A stretch of 64,000 nucleotides of DNA, taken from positions 124,001 to 188,000 of the forward strand of contig NZ_JBLBVL010000004.1 of the NCBI RefSeq assembly GCF_047250365.1. Direction: 5' to 3'. Position 1 is the stretch's first letter, and the number at the start of each line of letters is the position of its first letter. Source of the stretch: Thaumasiovibrio sp047250365. Lineage in GTDB: Bacteria; Pseudomonadota; Gammaproteobacteria; Enterobacterales; Vibrionaceae. Positions 7,223 to 16,761 of this stretch are shown piece after piece. The position numbers were made by a program, and so were the translations under genes. The notes below the pieces were generated by a model. The model did no database searches. It saw only the letters and a program-made list of their open reading frames with translations, and had not been told where the DNA came from.

Positions 7223-8812
7223 ATGTCTGATTTGACAACCGCTACCTACCCCTCATCTGTTCAAGATGCGGACTACTCTGCCATTCACCCACCCTCTATT
7301 ATCCAAGCGCTAGAACTAAGAAATCCTGTTTTCCTGCTGAGTGGAAGTTTTCTTTCACTGTTTATTCTTCTGGCGTTGACCAACTCATCTGCATTGAGTG
7401 CAGTTGTAAATGCTGGCTTTGGCTATGCGACACACTATTTTGGTGCCTTTTGGCAAGTTTTATTACTACTGAATTTTATTATTGGTTTGGCGATTGCGTT
7501 TGGCAAAACCGGTAATGTTAGGCTTGGCGCTATGGCTAAGCCAGAACTCGAGACTTTCAAGTGGATCTCGATTGTTCTTTGTACACTGTTGGCTGGTGGT
7601 GGCGTTTTTTGGGCCGCTGCTGAGCCTATTGCTCACTTTGTCTCTGCTCCGCCGATTTACGCGGATAGTGCGCTTGATACGCGAACAATGGCGTTTAACG
7701 CATTGTCTCAATCGTTCATGCACTGGGGTTTCCTTGCATGGGCCATTTTAGGCTGCCTTTCATCTGTTGTTTTAATGCATTTGCATTATGATAAAGGATT
7801 ACCGTTAAAGCCACGTACGCTGTTGTATCCTATCTTTGGGGACAAGGCGATTAATGGGCGTATCGGTAACATTGCTGATGCATGTAGCATTATTGCTGTT
7901 GCTGCGGGTACGATCGGTCCAATTGGCTTTTTAGGCTTGCAAATTAGCTATGCATTGAACGCGCTATTTGGCTTTCAAGATACTTTCCTTACTCAAAGCC
8001 TTGTCATTCTATTTGCTATCGCTATGTATACGTTGTCTGCACTGAGTGGTGTGAACAAAGGTATTCAAATTGTTAGCCGTTACAATATTATTTTGTCATC
8101 AGCATTGATTGGCTACATTTTGTTGTTTGGCCCAACTGGCTTTATTGTTGATGGTTATGTGCAAGGTGTTGGTGGCATGCTGGATAATTTCTTCCAAATG
8201 GCATTGTTCCGTGGCGATACAGGTTGGTTGAGCTGGTGGACTGTTTTCTTCTGGGGATGGTTTATTGGTTATGGGCCGATGATGGCGATATTTATTGCGC
8301 GTATTTCTCGTGGCCGTACTATCCGCCAGCTAATTTTTTCGATTAGCATTGCCGCACCTCTGATCACTTGTTTTTGGTTCAGTATTGTTGGTGGTAGTGG
8401 CTTGGCGTTTGAACTGGATAACCCAGGGGTAATTTCAACGGCCTTTGAAGGATTCAACTTGCCAGCCGTGTTACTTGCTACAACGGGTCAGTTACCGTTC
8501 CCAATGATCATTTCGGTGTTGTTCTTGATCTTGACCACCACGTTTATTGTTACAACGGGTGATTCAATGACCTATACCATCAGTGTTGTGATGACGGGTT
8601 CAACAGAGCCGAACGCTATGGTGCGCTCTTTCTGGGGTATTATGATGGGTGTTGCCGCTATTACCTTGATCTCGATGGGCGAGGGCGGAATTACAGCGTT
8701 ACAATCCTTCATTGTCATTACTGCCGTGCCAGTATCGTTCATTCTGTTGCCGTGCTTATGGGAAGCGCCAAAGATTGCATCGCGTATGGCAAAAGAGCAA
8801 GGCATTGCTTAG
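7223..8812 (+). CDS. BCCT family betaine/carnitine/choline transporter
   Basis: This is a 529-residue inner-membrane protein with about 12 transmembrane helices, a secondary carrier for trimethylammonium compounds. The family signature around TM8 is clear: 'GWLSWWTVFFWGWFIGYGPMMAIFIARISRGRTIR'. The segment 'GGGVFWAAAEPIAHF' lies in the substrate/ion region. The short C-terminus lacks the long osmosensory tail of BetP/BetT, so transport may be uptake or exchange without strong osmotic gating (inference). A TetR regulator follows 130 bases downstream past a strong terminator. A separate glycine-betaine ABC system (proXWV) lies at 58.6-61.8 kb. Confidence 0.9.
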   Translation: MSDLTTATYPSSVQDADYSAIHPPSIIQALELRNPVFLLSGSFLSLFILLALTNSSALSAVVNAGFGYATHYFGAFWQVLLLLNFIIGLAIAFGKTGNVRLGAMAKPELETFKWISIVLCTLLAGGGVFWAAAEPIAHFVSAPPIYADSALDTRTMAFNALSQSFMHWGFLAWAILGCLSSVVLMHLHYDKGLPLKPRTLLYPIFGDKAINGRIGNIADACSIIAVAAGTIGPIGFLGLQISYALNALFGFQDTFLTQSLVILFAIAMYTLSALSGVNKGIQIVSRYNIILSSALIGYILLFGPTGFIVDGYVQGVGGMLDNFFQMALFRGDTGWLSWWTVFFWGWFIGYGPMMAIFIARISRGRTIRQLIFSISIAAPLITCFWFSIVGGSGLAFELDNPGVISTAFEGFNLPAVLLATTGQLPFPMIISVLFLILTTTFIVTTGDSMTYTISVVMTGSTEPNAMVRSFWGIMMGVAAITLISMGEGGITALQSFIVITAVPVSFILLPCLWEAPKIASRMAKEQGIA

Positions 8813-8850
8813 ATAGCGATTGTTTTGTTGTCCATTGTAGTGAAACAAAC

Positions 8851-8877
8851 AAAAGGGAAGCGAAAGCTTCCCTTTTT
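8851..8877 (+). terminator. intrinsic terminator of the BCCT gene
   Basis: Perfect stem GGGAAGC-GAAA-GCTTCCC with a GAAA tetraloop, preceded by AAAA and followed by TTTTT. Confidence 0.9.
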
Positions 8878-8942
8878 GTGGTTGAATTAAAGCACGTTCG
8901 TGCTTAATATGATGTATTAGCGTTTGTTCTAATGGGCTGAAG

Positions 8943-9542
8943 ATGATAACGAAAGCAGAAGAGACCCGTTTACGCATCTTAAATGTCGCATTTGAGCATG
9001 CCAGTGAATATGGGCTAGAAAGCCTGACGATTGGCGGGCTGGCAAATCTAGTTGGTATGTCAAAAAGTGGATTGTTCTCGCATTTTAAATCTAAGGATAA
9101 TTTGCAGATCAGCGTACTTGAATATGCTGGACAGATTTTTTCGCAGCGTGTTGTGCAACCTGCGCGTTGTCAGACACACAATTCAGTTGAAGAAAAATTG
9201 CGAGTGTTGCTTCAACACTGGCTAGAATGGAATCAATCACTGCAAGGTTCATGCATGTTCCTTAACTGTTGGCGTGAACTTCATCCACATACCGATGACG
9301 TGCAAGTGGCGTTAGAAGGACTAACTCGCCATTGGTTAGAATACTTGTATCGTCAGTTTAAGCGGGGTGTTGAGCAGGGTGAGTTTTCTTCTGATTTAGA
9401 CTGTTGGCAAGCCGTATATCGAATTTACGGTATTTACCTGAGCAGTCAATTTTTTGCTTCAATGGCGATGGAAGGCGGTAATCGTGAACGGTTTTGGGCA
9501 GAGGTTGATGTAGCGTTTTCCTCTTGGCTTAAGAGCAAGTAG
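8943..9542 (+). CDS. TetR/AcrR family transcriptional regulator
   Basis: The 199-residue protein has an N-terminal helix-turn-helix 'ESLTIGGLANLVGMSKSGLFSHFKSKDNLQ' (residues about 25-54) and a helical ligand domain with 'SCMFLNCWRELHPHTDDV', which fits the TetR_C_13 type. Such proteins usually repress a neighbouring gene. The alpha/beta hydrolase 76 bases downstream, on the same strand, is the likely partner. The effector is unknown. The ribosome-binding site is weak. Confidence 0.88.
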   Translation: MITKAEETRLRILNVAFEHASEYGLESLTIGGLANLVGMSKSGLFSHFKSKDNLQISVLEYAGQIFSQRVVQPARCQTHNSVEEKLRVLLQHWLEWNQSLQGSCMFLNCWRELHPHTDDVQVALEGLTRHWLEYLYRQFKRGVEQGEFSSDLDCWQAVYRIYGIYLSSQFFASMAMEGGNRERFWAEVDVAFSSWLKSK

Positions 9543-9601
9543 TGCGTTTTGATTTAATGGCGATGGTGACTTAATGTTTAATAAAAGCACGGTCGTTCTG
9601 C

Positions 9602-9609
9602 GGGGGGGG
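9602..9609 (+). repeat. G8 homopolymer in the ribosome-binding site of the hydrolase gene
   Basis: Eight consecutive G residues followed by AAGTAAGAT lead into the ATG at 9619. The tract itself serves as the Shine-Dalgarno, so changes in its length would alter ribosome binding. Confidence 0.6.
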
Positions 9610-9618
9610 AAGTAAGAT

Positions 9619-10512
9619 ATGAGCAGTAAAATTTATTTTGAGCAACCTGGTAAAAAGTCATTGCGACGTTTGATGGTGGGGGCGGTGACCAAGCTCCACC
9701 ATGCGGTTGCACCTCGGCACGCAACAAAAATCGCAAAAAAGGTGTTTTTAACACCGGTGAGAATGACGCGAGATGTTGAACAGCCAAAAGGTTTGCAACA
9801 AGCAACGTTAGCAACCAGTGAAGGGCAGGTAACCACTTATAGTCTTGGTCAGGGGCCAACAGTGCTGTTTAGTCATGGTTGGTCTGGGGCGGCGAGCCAG
9901 TTTTTTCCGTTAATGGAATTTGTTGTCGCAAATGGCTATCAAGCGGTTGCATTTGACCACATTGGTCACGGCAATAGCCATGGTGTTCGTGCATCCTTGC
10001 CAGCGTTTATTGCGGTGACGGAGGCATTGTTAGATCATTTTCCGCGTTGTGTTGGCATCGTATCACACAGTATGGGGACGGTAAGTACCATTGAGAGCCG
10101 TCATCAGTTGGCAGAGACGTTGCCACTACTATTGGTTGCACCAGCACTAAATTACACGGAAGGAATGATGCAAACGGTACATCGCTCTGGTTATTCAATG
10201 AGAGCGTTTAAGGCCGTTATTGATGATCTAGGAAAGCAATATCATTTACCGTTTGAGTCGGTTGACCCGCTAAAACGATTGGAGAAGGGCGGCCGCCCAG
10301 TGAGTATTATTCATGATACGAACGATCGCTATGCGAGCTACCCACATAGTGAGCTTGCCAGCCAATTGGCACATGTGGAGTTAGTGGCAACTCAGGGACG
10401 TGGGCATGGCCGTATTCTGCAAAGTGAAGAGATATTTGCACTAACCACGCGATGGTTAACACAGTTACCTGTTAATCGTGCCCCTGCTGTGGATGAAACA
10501 GTATGTGCTTAA
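9619..10512 (+). CDS. alpha/beta hydrolase
   Basis: The 297-residue hydrolase has the oxyanion strand 'VLFSHGWSGAASQFFPLMEFV', a nucleophile elbow 'IVSHSMGTVST' (Ser-His-Ser-Met-Gly; the usual first Gly is Ser), an acid candidate in 'SIIHDTNDRYASY' and the catalytic His in 'TQGRGHGRIL'. No signal peptide is seen, so it should be cytosolic. The basic N-terminus (1-50) is poorly hydrophobic. Its 3' end overlaps the convergent DUF4336 gene by 41 bases. It is probably regulated by the preceding TetR protein. Substrate is unknown. Confidence 0.85.
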   Translation: MSSKIYFEQPGKKSLRRLMVGAVTKLHHAVAPRHATKIAKKVFLTPVRMTRDVEQPKGLQQATLATSEGQVTTYSLGQGPTVLFSHGWSGAASQFFPLMEFVVANGYQAVAFDHIGHGNSHGVRASLPAFIAVTEALLDHFPRCVGIVSHSMGTVSTIESRHQLAETLPLLLVAPALNYTEGMMQTVHRSGYSMRAFKAVIDDLGKQYHLPFESVDPLKRLEKGGRPVSIIHDTNDRYASYPHSELASQLAHVELVATQGRGHGRILQSEEIFALTTRWLTQLPVNRAPAVDETVCA

Positions 10513-11170
10513 ATGCATTGGCGAAGTGGTGTTTTGCATTACTGTCTATCACTTGTCCATGAGAAAGAATGATCCGTTCAAAAGGCCAAGAGAGTATCTC
10601 TTGAATGGATTGGCGGAGCTGGCGTTTGTTTTTAAATGTATGGCGTAGGTAGTAAGGCATCGCTGGATGGGTGTAGCAACCGTTCAACAAACCGACCAGT
10701 GCAGTTAACGGATGGCGACTATGCAACCAGGCTAAGGTATCACCTAGAAGCAAGGTTTTTGATTGGGGGTCAAAGAATATCACCTCCTCAAATAAATCAT
10801 TACCTCGTAATAAGGTTTGGTGTAGTTCTCCTTTCCACTGTGTGGCGGTGGTTGCGCCTAACGCATCATCAAAGGTGATATCGGTGCGTTTTTGTGCCAG
10901 ACGTGGTGGAGAAAAGAAGTAGGCATCGCGATAAGCTAGCCACCACTCAGCGAGGAAGAGATGGTGGCGATGGTTAGGGGTAACAATAAACGCAATTTGT
11001 CCAAGTTTGGACAAAGAGAGTTGCAGCTCAGTGGTCAACTCGACAGGGGAGTGAATAAAAAGTTGTTCATTGGCGAGCTTTATTACCGTCATGCGAGTGC
11101 CGATAGGTGTTCCCCAGCATGATAAGGCTTGGTCAACGAACCACACTCGGCCTGGACACCATTCCTGCAT
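10472..11170 (-). CDS. DUF4336 protein (metallo-beta-lactamase-like fold)
   Basis: The 232-residue protein fits DUF4336: 'TPIGTRMTVIKLANEQLFIHSPVELT', 'FIVTPNHRHHLFLAEWWLAY', 'EEVIFFDPQSKTLLLGDTLAWL' and 'RIILSHGQVID'. These are diverged versions of metallo-hydrolase strands, and the His cluster PNHRHH and HG near the end may bind metal (inference). The start is well supported by AAGGAGGAGAGA directly upstream. It begins only 16 bases after the malT stop codon, on the same strand, so it is probably a second gene of a malT operon. No role in maltose metabolism is known to me. Confidence 0.8.
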   Translation of the reverse strand: MQEWCPGRVWFVDQALSCWGTPIGTRMTVIKLANEQLFIHSPVELTTELQLSLSKLGQIAFIVTPNHRHHLFLAEWWLAYRDAYFFSPPRLAQKRTDITFDDALGATTATQWKGELHQTLLRGNDLFEEVIFFDPQSKTLLLGDTLAWLHSRHPLTALVGLLNGCYTHPAMPYYLRHTFKNKRQLRQSIQEILSWPFERIILSHGQVIDSNAKHHFANAFKHILFHPQQGHD

Positions 11171-11186
11171 TCTCTCCTCCTTTGAG

Positions 11187-13895
11187 CTACACCCCCATTA
11201 GTTTTAGAATACTCTCAGCCATTGCTATGGCTTCTTGACGATTAGCTAAATGCAGCTTTTGGTACAAGTTTCTAATGTGGGTTTTTATTGTCGTTGGAGC
11301 CACATCGAGTTCAGTGGCAATTTGTTCGTTGCTGTATCCCGCATAAATGAGGCCTAAGACCTGCCATTCACGTTGTGTTAACGGACTTGTTCGGATGACT
11401 TCTGGGACATTCGGTAACGAGATAAGTTTGTCGATAAAGACTTCATCAAAATGTACCGTATTGCTTCGCTCATTTGCTTCCATTTCACGAATAAGATGTT
11501 GAACTCTATGTTTATCTAACTCTGATAACATACCTTTATCAAGCAGTTTTTTCAGAAGCAGGCGTAGAGGCTTACCTTCAATCAGGAAATTTGCGACCAT
11601 GCCAGTGCTATTTGTAAGGGTAACGGCTTGCTGAAGCAGTGTGAGTGCCTGTGTCTCATCCCCTACTAATTTGGCTAGCATGACTTCAATAATGAGATTT
11701 CTATTGTGATCTGTCATTAATTTGAGCTTCTCGCACTCATGCTGCATCATGCTAAGCGTTTGACTCGCTTTGTCATAATGGCCAACGAGCATTTGTGCGC
11801 GAGCGATATTGCGCCACTGCAATTGTTCGAAGTGGTTAACTGCGCTGTCCGGTTTAGGCGTTAGCGTAAGCCAGTTGGCGATAGCCTCAGTATCTTCAGT
11901 TTGTTGCCAGAACATCATTTGTGCTTGGTTAGCGTTGGCTAGCCAATCGATATGGTAGTCTTCTAGGGCTATTAGCTCGCTACATAAATTGATATATCGC
12001 TCGGCCTTGTCTCTCTCGCCTCTCAGAAGCGCGATTTTAGCCAGCATAGAGTAAGCATGCAGTCGGCGAGTTTCGTTGTAGTGAGAAAGAACCTGAATTG
12101 ATTGAATCGCACAATGCTCAGCCTCTTCTAACCGATTCCAGCACCAGTAAATTTGTGCTTGCAAACGCAATAGAAACTCATGCAAAGGCTCGTGGGTGAG
12201 CTGGTGATCATCGACGATTTTTTTGCCATTTTCTAGAAGTTCGAATGCCGCTTGTACATACCCTTGCGCGACTAAGATTTCAGCTTGCTGTAATATTGAC
12301 CACAAGGCTTGCTGGTAAACTTTGTACTGACGCGCCATTTTTTCTGTCTGTTGCATCATTGGTAAAGCGCGATCGAGCTGACCTAAACAGTGGTGCACTT
12401 CGCCAATCACTGATGTGGCAACGATACGGCCTCGATACATATCTGATGGTAGTTGCCCCAAAGCTTGTTGAGACAACAAGATGGCCTCTTGCGGTGAGCT
12501 TTGGTTAATGGCAACACGACCTCGTAAGGCATTAAATTCCCCCTCCATGGCATCATCGATAGCGATGTTATTGCGCTGGAAATAGGCAAACGACTCATGA
12601 AGCATCTCATTTACGTCATTGTATCTATGTTGACTTTGTGCCAACCAACAACGTAACAACACCAGTTTAGGCATAGACAGTAAGGTGTCCGAAGGGAGCG
12701 AATCGATGGCGTTTTCTAACTGTGTGAGCTCGCCATGATTGAACATTTGCCAGCCAAATTGAAGCAGAATATCCACCAAAAGCGACTCGTCATTAGAGCC
12801 TTTTGCATGATTCAACGCTTGCAGTGGCCGCTGCTGTTTAAGCCATGCCGCCGCCGCTTTGTGGTGCAACAACTGGGTATTGAGTGCGGGGTATCCTGCG
12901 CGTTGATGCTCTAGAAACTCAGCAAACATATGATGAAAACGGAACCAGCCAGGCGTGTCTTCTAGCGAGTTTAAAAAAAGGCCACTGCGATTAAGAGACT
13001 CGAGTAAGCTTAATGCATCTTCTTGTCCTGTCAGCTCAATGACCAAGTCTGCATTAAATATATCGAGTACTGAGCATTGCAAAACAAAGCGTTTGGTATC
13101 CTTATCTAGCTCGTCGAACACTTCTTCAGCTAGGTAGTCCCAAAGGTGGGTACGGTTAAACTCACTCATCGACGCGAAAAAATGGTTTAGTCCTTGTTTT
13201 TGTTGTCGTGCATGGAGCGCGATTAATTGCATCGCTGACGGCCAGCCTTCCACCTTCTGGTGTAGCTGTTCGATCTGCTTCGGTTCGATTTCATTTTTCA
13301 ACCTTTGTTCAAAGAAGCGGACGGTTTCATCGTGATCAAAAGCAAGCTCTTGCACATTGACTTCAATTAGCAGATCTCGAACACGTAAGTTAGCAGTATT
13401 AAGTGGCGGAAGGGTTCGACTGGTCAGTATGAGGGTAATGCAGTCGGGCATGTGTTTGAGGAAAAAGCGGATGCCTTCATGTATTTCGTCGTTATGGATT
13501 AAATGGTAGTCATCAAGCACAAGGTAAGTGGGTTGTTGATACTCCTGCAGTGAAGAGAATAATTGACTAAACAGTGCAGGCAAGCTAACAAATTGCCGTC
13601 TTTCGACGATGGTTTGCATGTTACTGGCTGCATTATCCGTTGCCTTATTTAAAGCTCGTATAAAGTAGTTAGCAAAGTGGAAGGTGTCGTTATCACTGTC
13701 ATCTAGGTTATACCATCCAGTATGGCTATGTTGCTGAAGCCATTGTGAGGCGAGTGTCGTTTTCCCATAGCCAGCAGGCGAACGAAATAGAACAAGCTTA
13801 TAAAAACTTGCGTTATCCAGCCATTCCAATAGGCGGGGGCGGAGTATTGCGTTGTGTAACCGAGCCGGATGGGTCAGTTTAGAAGGTATCCACAT
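11187..13895 (-). CDS. malT: MalT, ATP-dependent activator of the maltose regulon
   Basis: This 902-residue STAND-type regulator matches the length of E. coli MalT (901). It opens 'MWIPSKLTHPARLHNAILRPRLLEWL', then Walker A 'SPAGYGKTTLASQW' (about 40-53), a Walker B-like 'PTYLVLDDYHLIH', winged-helix and superhelical TPR-like repeats, and a C-terminal LuxR-type helix-turn-helix 'LTQREWQVLGLIYAGYSNEQIATELDVAPTTIKTH'. With ATP and maltotriose it multimerises and activates malP-malQ and related promoters. ATG 13895 is chosen by comparison with the family. The frame extends to 13997 but those residues are not MalT-like. It is divergent from malP. Confidence 0.95.
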   Translation of the reverse strand: MWIPSKLTHPARLHNAILRPRLLEWLDNASFYKLVLFRSPAGYGKTTLASQWLQQHSHTGWYNLDDSDNDTFHFANYFIRALNKATDNAASNMQTIVERRQFVSLPALFSQLFSSLQEYQQPTYLVLDDYHLIHNDEIHEGIRFFLKHMPDCITLILTSRTLPPLNTANLRVRDLLIEVNVQELAFDHDETVRFFEQRLKNEIEPKQIEQLHQKVEGWPSAMQLIALHARQQKQGLNHFFASMSEFNRTHLWDYLAEEVFDELDKDTKRFVLQCSVLDIFNADLVIELTGQEDALSLLESLNRSGLFLNSLEDTPGWFRFHHMFAEFLEHQRAGYPALNTQLLHHKAAAAWLKQQRPLQALNHAKGSNDESLLVDILLQFGWQMFNHGELTQLENAIDSLPSDTLLSMPKLVLLRCWLAQSQHRYNDVNEMLHESFAYFQRNNIAIDDAMEGEFNALRGRVAINQSSPQEAILLSQQALGQLPSDMYRGRIVATSVIGEVHHCLGQLDRALPMMQQTEKMARQYKVYQQALWSILQQAEILVAQGYVQAAFELLENGKKIVDDHQLTHEPLHEFLLRLQAQIYWCWNRLEEAEHCAIQSIQVLSHYNETRRLHAYSMLAKIALLRGERDKAERYINLCSELIALEDYHIDWLANANQAQMMFWQQTEDTEAIANWLTLTPKPDSAVNHFEQLQWRNIARAQMLVGHYDKASQTLSMMQHECEKLKLMTDHNRNLIIEVMLAKLVGDETQALTLLQQAVTLTNSTGMVANFLIEGKPLRLLLKKLLDKGMLSELDKHRVQHLIREMEANERSNTVHFDEVFIDKLISLPNVPEVIRTSPLTQREWQVLGLIYAGYSNEQIATELDVAPTTIKTHIRNLYQKLHLANRQEAIAMAESILKLMGV

Positions 13896-14299
13896 AATAT
13901 AACTACTTTTTTTGGGGGTTATTATCCCTAAACATCCCGAGCATACATGCCAAGCATGTGCGCACAATTTCAATACACTGTACGTAAATGTGCTCAAGGA
14001 ATAAAAAACTCCTCCTAGGAAGTTTGCTCCTTGTCACAAAATGCGCAATTTTGTGCTGTTTTTTGGTTCGCACTGCACCGGTGCATCGGCAGAATATTCC
14101 CTCGCTAATATGCAACTCGTGTCTATTTTTGTGTGAGCTTTTAAAGGAAAAGTAGAGGATCATCTACTTTTGGGGCCAATCCCCCCCCCTACGCCCCATC
14201 TGCTACTCCCTATTGAGCGATCCCGTAGGAGGATGTTTCTGTCATATTCAAAGGGCAATATAAATACAGTTTTGAAATGTCTAATAGTGAGACGGAACA
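13896..14299. promoter_or_regulatory. malT/malP divergent control region
   Basis: This 404-base gap holds GGAGGA at 14228-14233, matching the MalT-box core GGA(T/G)GA. It sits 25 bases upstream of a TATAAA at 14259-14264, which is the spacing of the promoter-proximal MalT box in E. coli malP. The inverse core TCCTCC lies at 14010-14015. Other structure: arms CACAAAAT/ATTTTGTG with five bases between (14035-14055), the palindrome TGCACCGGTGCA (14074-14085), AGTAGA...TCTACT (14151-14168), and a C9 tract (14181-14189). Confidence 0.5.
14181..14189 (+). repeat. C9 homopolymer upstream of malP
   Basis: Nine C residues lie about 40 bases upstream of the proposed MalT box. Such tracts are prone to length change by slippage. 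Here a change would shift upstream elements of the malP or malT promoter against each other. Confidence 0.6.
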
Positions 14300-16741
14300 A
14301 TGACAACGACCTTTGACAAAAATGCTTTTCAACGTACGGTGAAAAATCATCTGCGTACAACTTATGCAGCAACACCTGAAACCGCGAACAGTCGTCAGTG
14401 GTATCTTGCAATGGGTAAAGCCTTGGCTGAAATTAGCACGGGCAACTTGATTGATACGGAAATTCAGTTAAACGAAGAGAAACGTCGTCGTGTTAATTAC
14501 CTGTCAATGGAGTTCCTGATTGGCCGCTTAACAGGCAATAACTTGATCAGCTTGGGCCTGTATGAAGATGTCACGCTAGCGATGGAAGAGTTAGGGCAAA
14601 ACCTGACTGATCTGCTAGAAGAGGAACGCGATCCGGCGCTAGGTAATGGTGGTTTGGGGCGTCTAGCAGCATGCTTTATGGATTCGTTAGCGGCGCAAGA
14701 GTTTCCAGCAGTAGGTTATGGCCTTCATTATGAGTACGGCTTGTTTAAACAATCATTTGTTGATGGACGTCAGCAAGAAGCACCTGATGCATGGCGTGGT
14801 GAAGAAGGTTACCCATGGGAAGTGGTACGCCCTGAGTTATCCCAGCAAGTTGGTTTATACGGCCAAGTAGACGCGTATACCGATGAAAATGGCAACGTAC
14901 GTCGCCGTTGGGTGCCAGCGTTGACGGTTGAAGGTGTCGCTTGGGATTTACCCATCGTAGGCTATGAAAACAACAGCGTATACCCATTGCGTCTTTGGGA
15001 GTGTCGCTCGCCACAGCCTTTTAACTTGGCACGTTTTAACGACGGTGATTACGTTGGTGCACAATTTCCAGCATTAGAGGCAGGGAATCTAACTAAAATT
15101 CTTTATCCAAACGATAATCATGATCAAGGCAAAGCATTGCGCTTGATGCAGCAGTACTTTCATTGTGCGTGTTCGGTGGCTGATATTCTACGTCGTCATC
15201 TTGCCAGTAACCGTATTGATGAGTTGTCGAAACTGGAAACAATCCAGTTAAACGATACCCACCCAACGATTGCCATTCCTGAATTGATGCGTATTTTGCT
15301 TGATGAGCATGGCTTAAGTTGGGAAGAGGCGTGGAAAGTGAGCAGTAAGACGTTTGCTTACACTAACCACACTTTGCTTCCAGAAGCGCTTGAAACTTGG
15401 AGTGAAGCACTGATGGGGCAGATGTTGCCACGTCATTTAGAAATTATCTTCGAAATCAACCATCGTCTCATGCAAGTTGTTGAAGACAAGTGGCCGGGTG
15501 ATGTAGAGAAGAAGCGTAAGCTGTCGATTATTCAAGAAGGTCCGCAGCGTATGGTACGCATGGGTAACTTATGCGTGGTGAGTTCTTATGCCGTGAATGG
15601 GGTTGCCGCTCTGCACTCTGATTTGGTGAAGCGTGATTTATTCCCAGAGTTTGATGCGCTTTATCCAGGTCGTCTTCAAAATGTGACGAATGGTATAACA
15701 CCACGTCGTTGGCTTAAATTCTGTAACCCAGGTTTATCGGCTCTGGTGAGCGAAAAAGTGGGTGATGATTGGCCGCTTAATCTAGACAAACTGTCGGCGT
15801 TGACTGATTTTGCTGATGATAAAGCGTTTCAGCGTCGCTTTATGGCCATTAAAAAAGAGAACAAGCAACGTTTGGCTGATTGGGTTGAAGAGAACATGGG
15901 GATCTCGCTTGATACCAATGCCATTTTCGATATTCAAATTAAGCGTATGCATGAATATAAGCGTCAACATATGAACCTTCTGCATATTTTGTCGCTCTAC
16001 CATCGTTTGATTAATGATCCATCGTTTGATATGCACCCACGTGTCTTTTTCTTTGGTTCTAAAGCCGCGCCGGGTTATGCACTGGCAAAAGACTTCATCT
16101 TTGCCATCAATAAGGTCGCAGACAAGGTAAATAACGACCCCCGTTTGAAGGACAAATTGAAAGTCGTCTTCTTACCGGACTATCGTGTTAGTTTGGCTGA
16201 AATTCTATTCCCAGCGGCCGATGTGTCTGAGCAAATCTCCACTGCAGGTAAAGAGGCGTCTGGTACCGGTAATATGAAGTTTGCGCTAAATGGTGCATTG
16301 ACTATCGGTACGATGGATGGGGCGAACGTCGAAATCCGTGAAGAAGTTGGCGACGATAATATCTTTATTTTCGGTCTATTGGTTGATGAAGTGATGGCGC
16401 TGAAAGCGCAAGGTTATAACCCTTACGATTACTATAATGCGGATAGCTTATTACGTGCATCAATTGATTTGTTAGCTGGTGATGAATTTACGCCAGGGCA
16501 TGTGGGCCAGTTAAATGCTATTCGTGAAAATTTACTAGGAGGAGGAGACCCGTACTTAGTTTTGGCTGACTTTGCGGATTATGTCAAAGCACATGAACGT
16601 ATCGATGCCGCCTACCAAGACAAAGATAATTGGGCTCGTATGGCTATCTTGAATACTGCATTGGTCGGCAAATTTAGCTCAGACCGTAGTATTCGCGACT
16701 ATGTGAATAACATTTGGAAACTCGAAGCCGTGAAGCGCTAG
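14300..16741 (+). CDS. malP: maltodextrin/glycogen phosphorylase
   Basis: The 813-residue GT35 phosphorylase releases glucose-1-phosphate from alpha-1,4-glucans. Typical segments are 'NYLSMEFLIGRLTGNNL', 'DPALGNGGLGRLAACFMDSLA', 'YLDNDHD'-like 'LYPNDNHDQGKALRLMQQYF', 'NDTHPTIAIPELMR' and the pyridoxal-phosphate lysine region 'EASGTGNMKFALNGALTIGTMDGANVE'. There is no N-terminal regulatory extension, as in bacterial enzymes. It is divergent from malT and followed by malQ after 53 bases, which together with the MalT-like box supports naming it malP rather than glgP. Confidence 0.95.
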   Translation: MTTTFDKNAFQRTVKNHLRTTYAATPETANSRQWYLAMGKALAEISTGNLIDTEIQLNEEKRRRVNYLSMEFLIGRLTGNNLISLGLYEDVTLAMEELGQNLTDLLEEERDPALGNGGLGRLAACFMDSLAAQEFPAVGYGLHYEYGLFKQSFVDGRQQEAPDAWRGEEGYPWEVVRPELSQQVGLYGQVDAYTDENGNVRRRWVPALTVEGVAWDLPIVGYENNSVYPLRLWECRSPQPFNLARFNDGDYVGAQFPALEAGNLTKILYPNDNHDQGKALRLMQQYFHCACSVADILRRHLASNRIDELSKLETIQLNDTHPTIAIPELMRILLDEHGLSWEEAWKVSSKTFAYTNHTLLPEALETWSEALMGQMLPRHLEIIFEINHRLMQVVEDKWPGDVEKKRKLSIIQEGPQRMVRMGNLCVVSSYAVNGVAALHSDLVKRDLFPEFDALYPGRLQNVTNGITPRRWLKFCNPGLSALVSEKVGDDWPLNLDKLSALTDFADDKAFQRRFMAIKKENKQRLADWVEENMGISLDTNAIFDIQIKRMHEYKRQHMNLLHILSLYHRLINDPSFDMHPRVFFFGSKAAPGYALAKDFIFAINKVADKVNNDPRLKDKLKVVFLPDYRVSLAEILFPAADVSEQISTAGKEASGTGNMKFALNGALTIGTMDGANVEIREEVGDDNIFIFGLLVDEVMALKAQGYNPYDYYNADSLLRASIDLLAGDEFTPGHVGQLNAIRENLLGGGDPYLVLADFADYVKAHERIDAAYQDKDNWARMAILNTALVGKFSSDRSIRDYVNNIWKLEAVKR

Positions 16742-16761
16742 GCAATAAAAATAAAGAAGAA

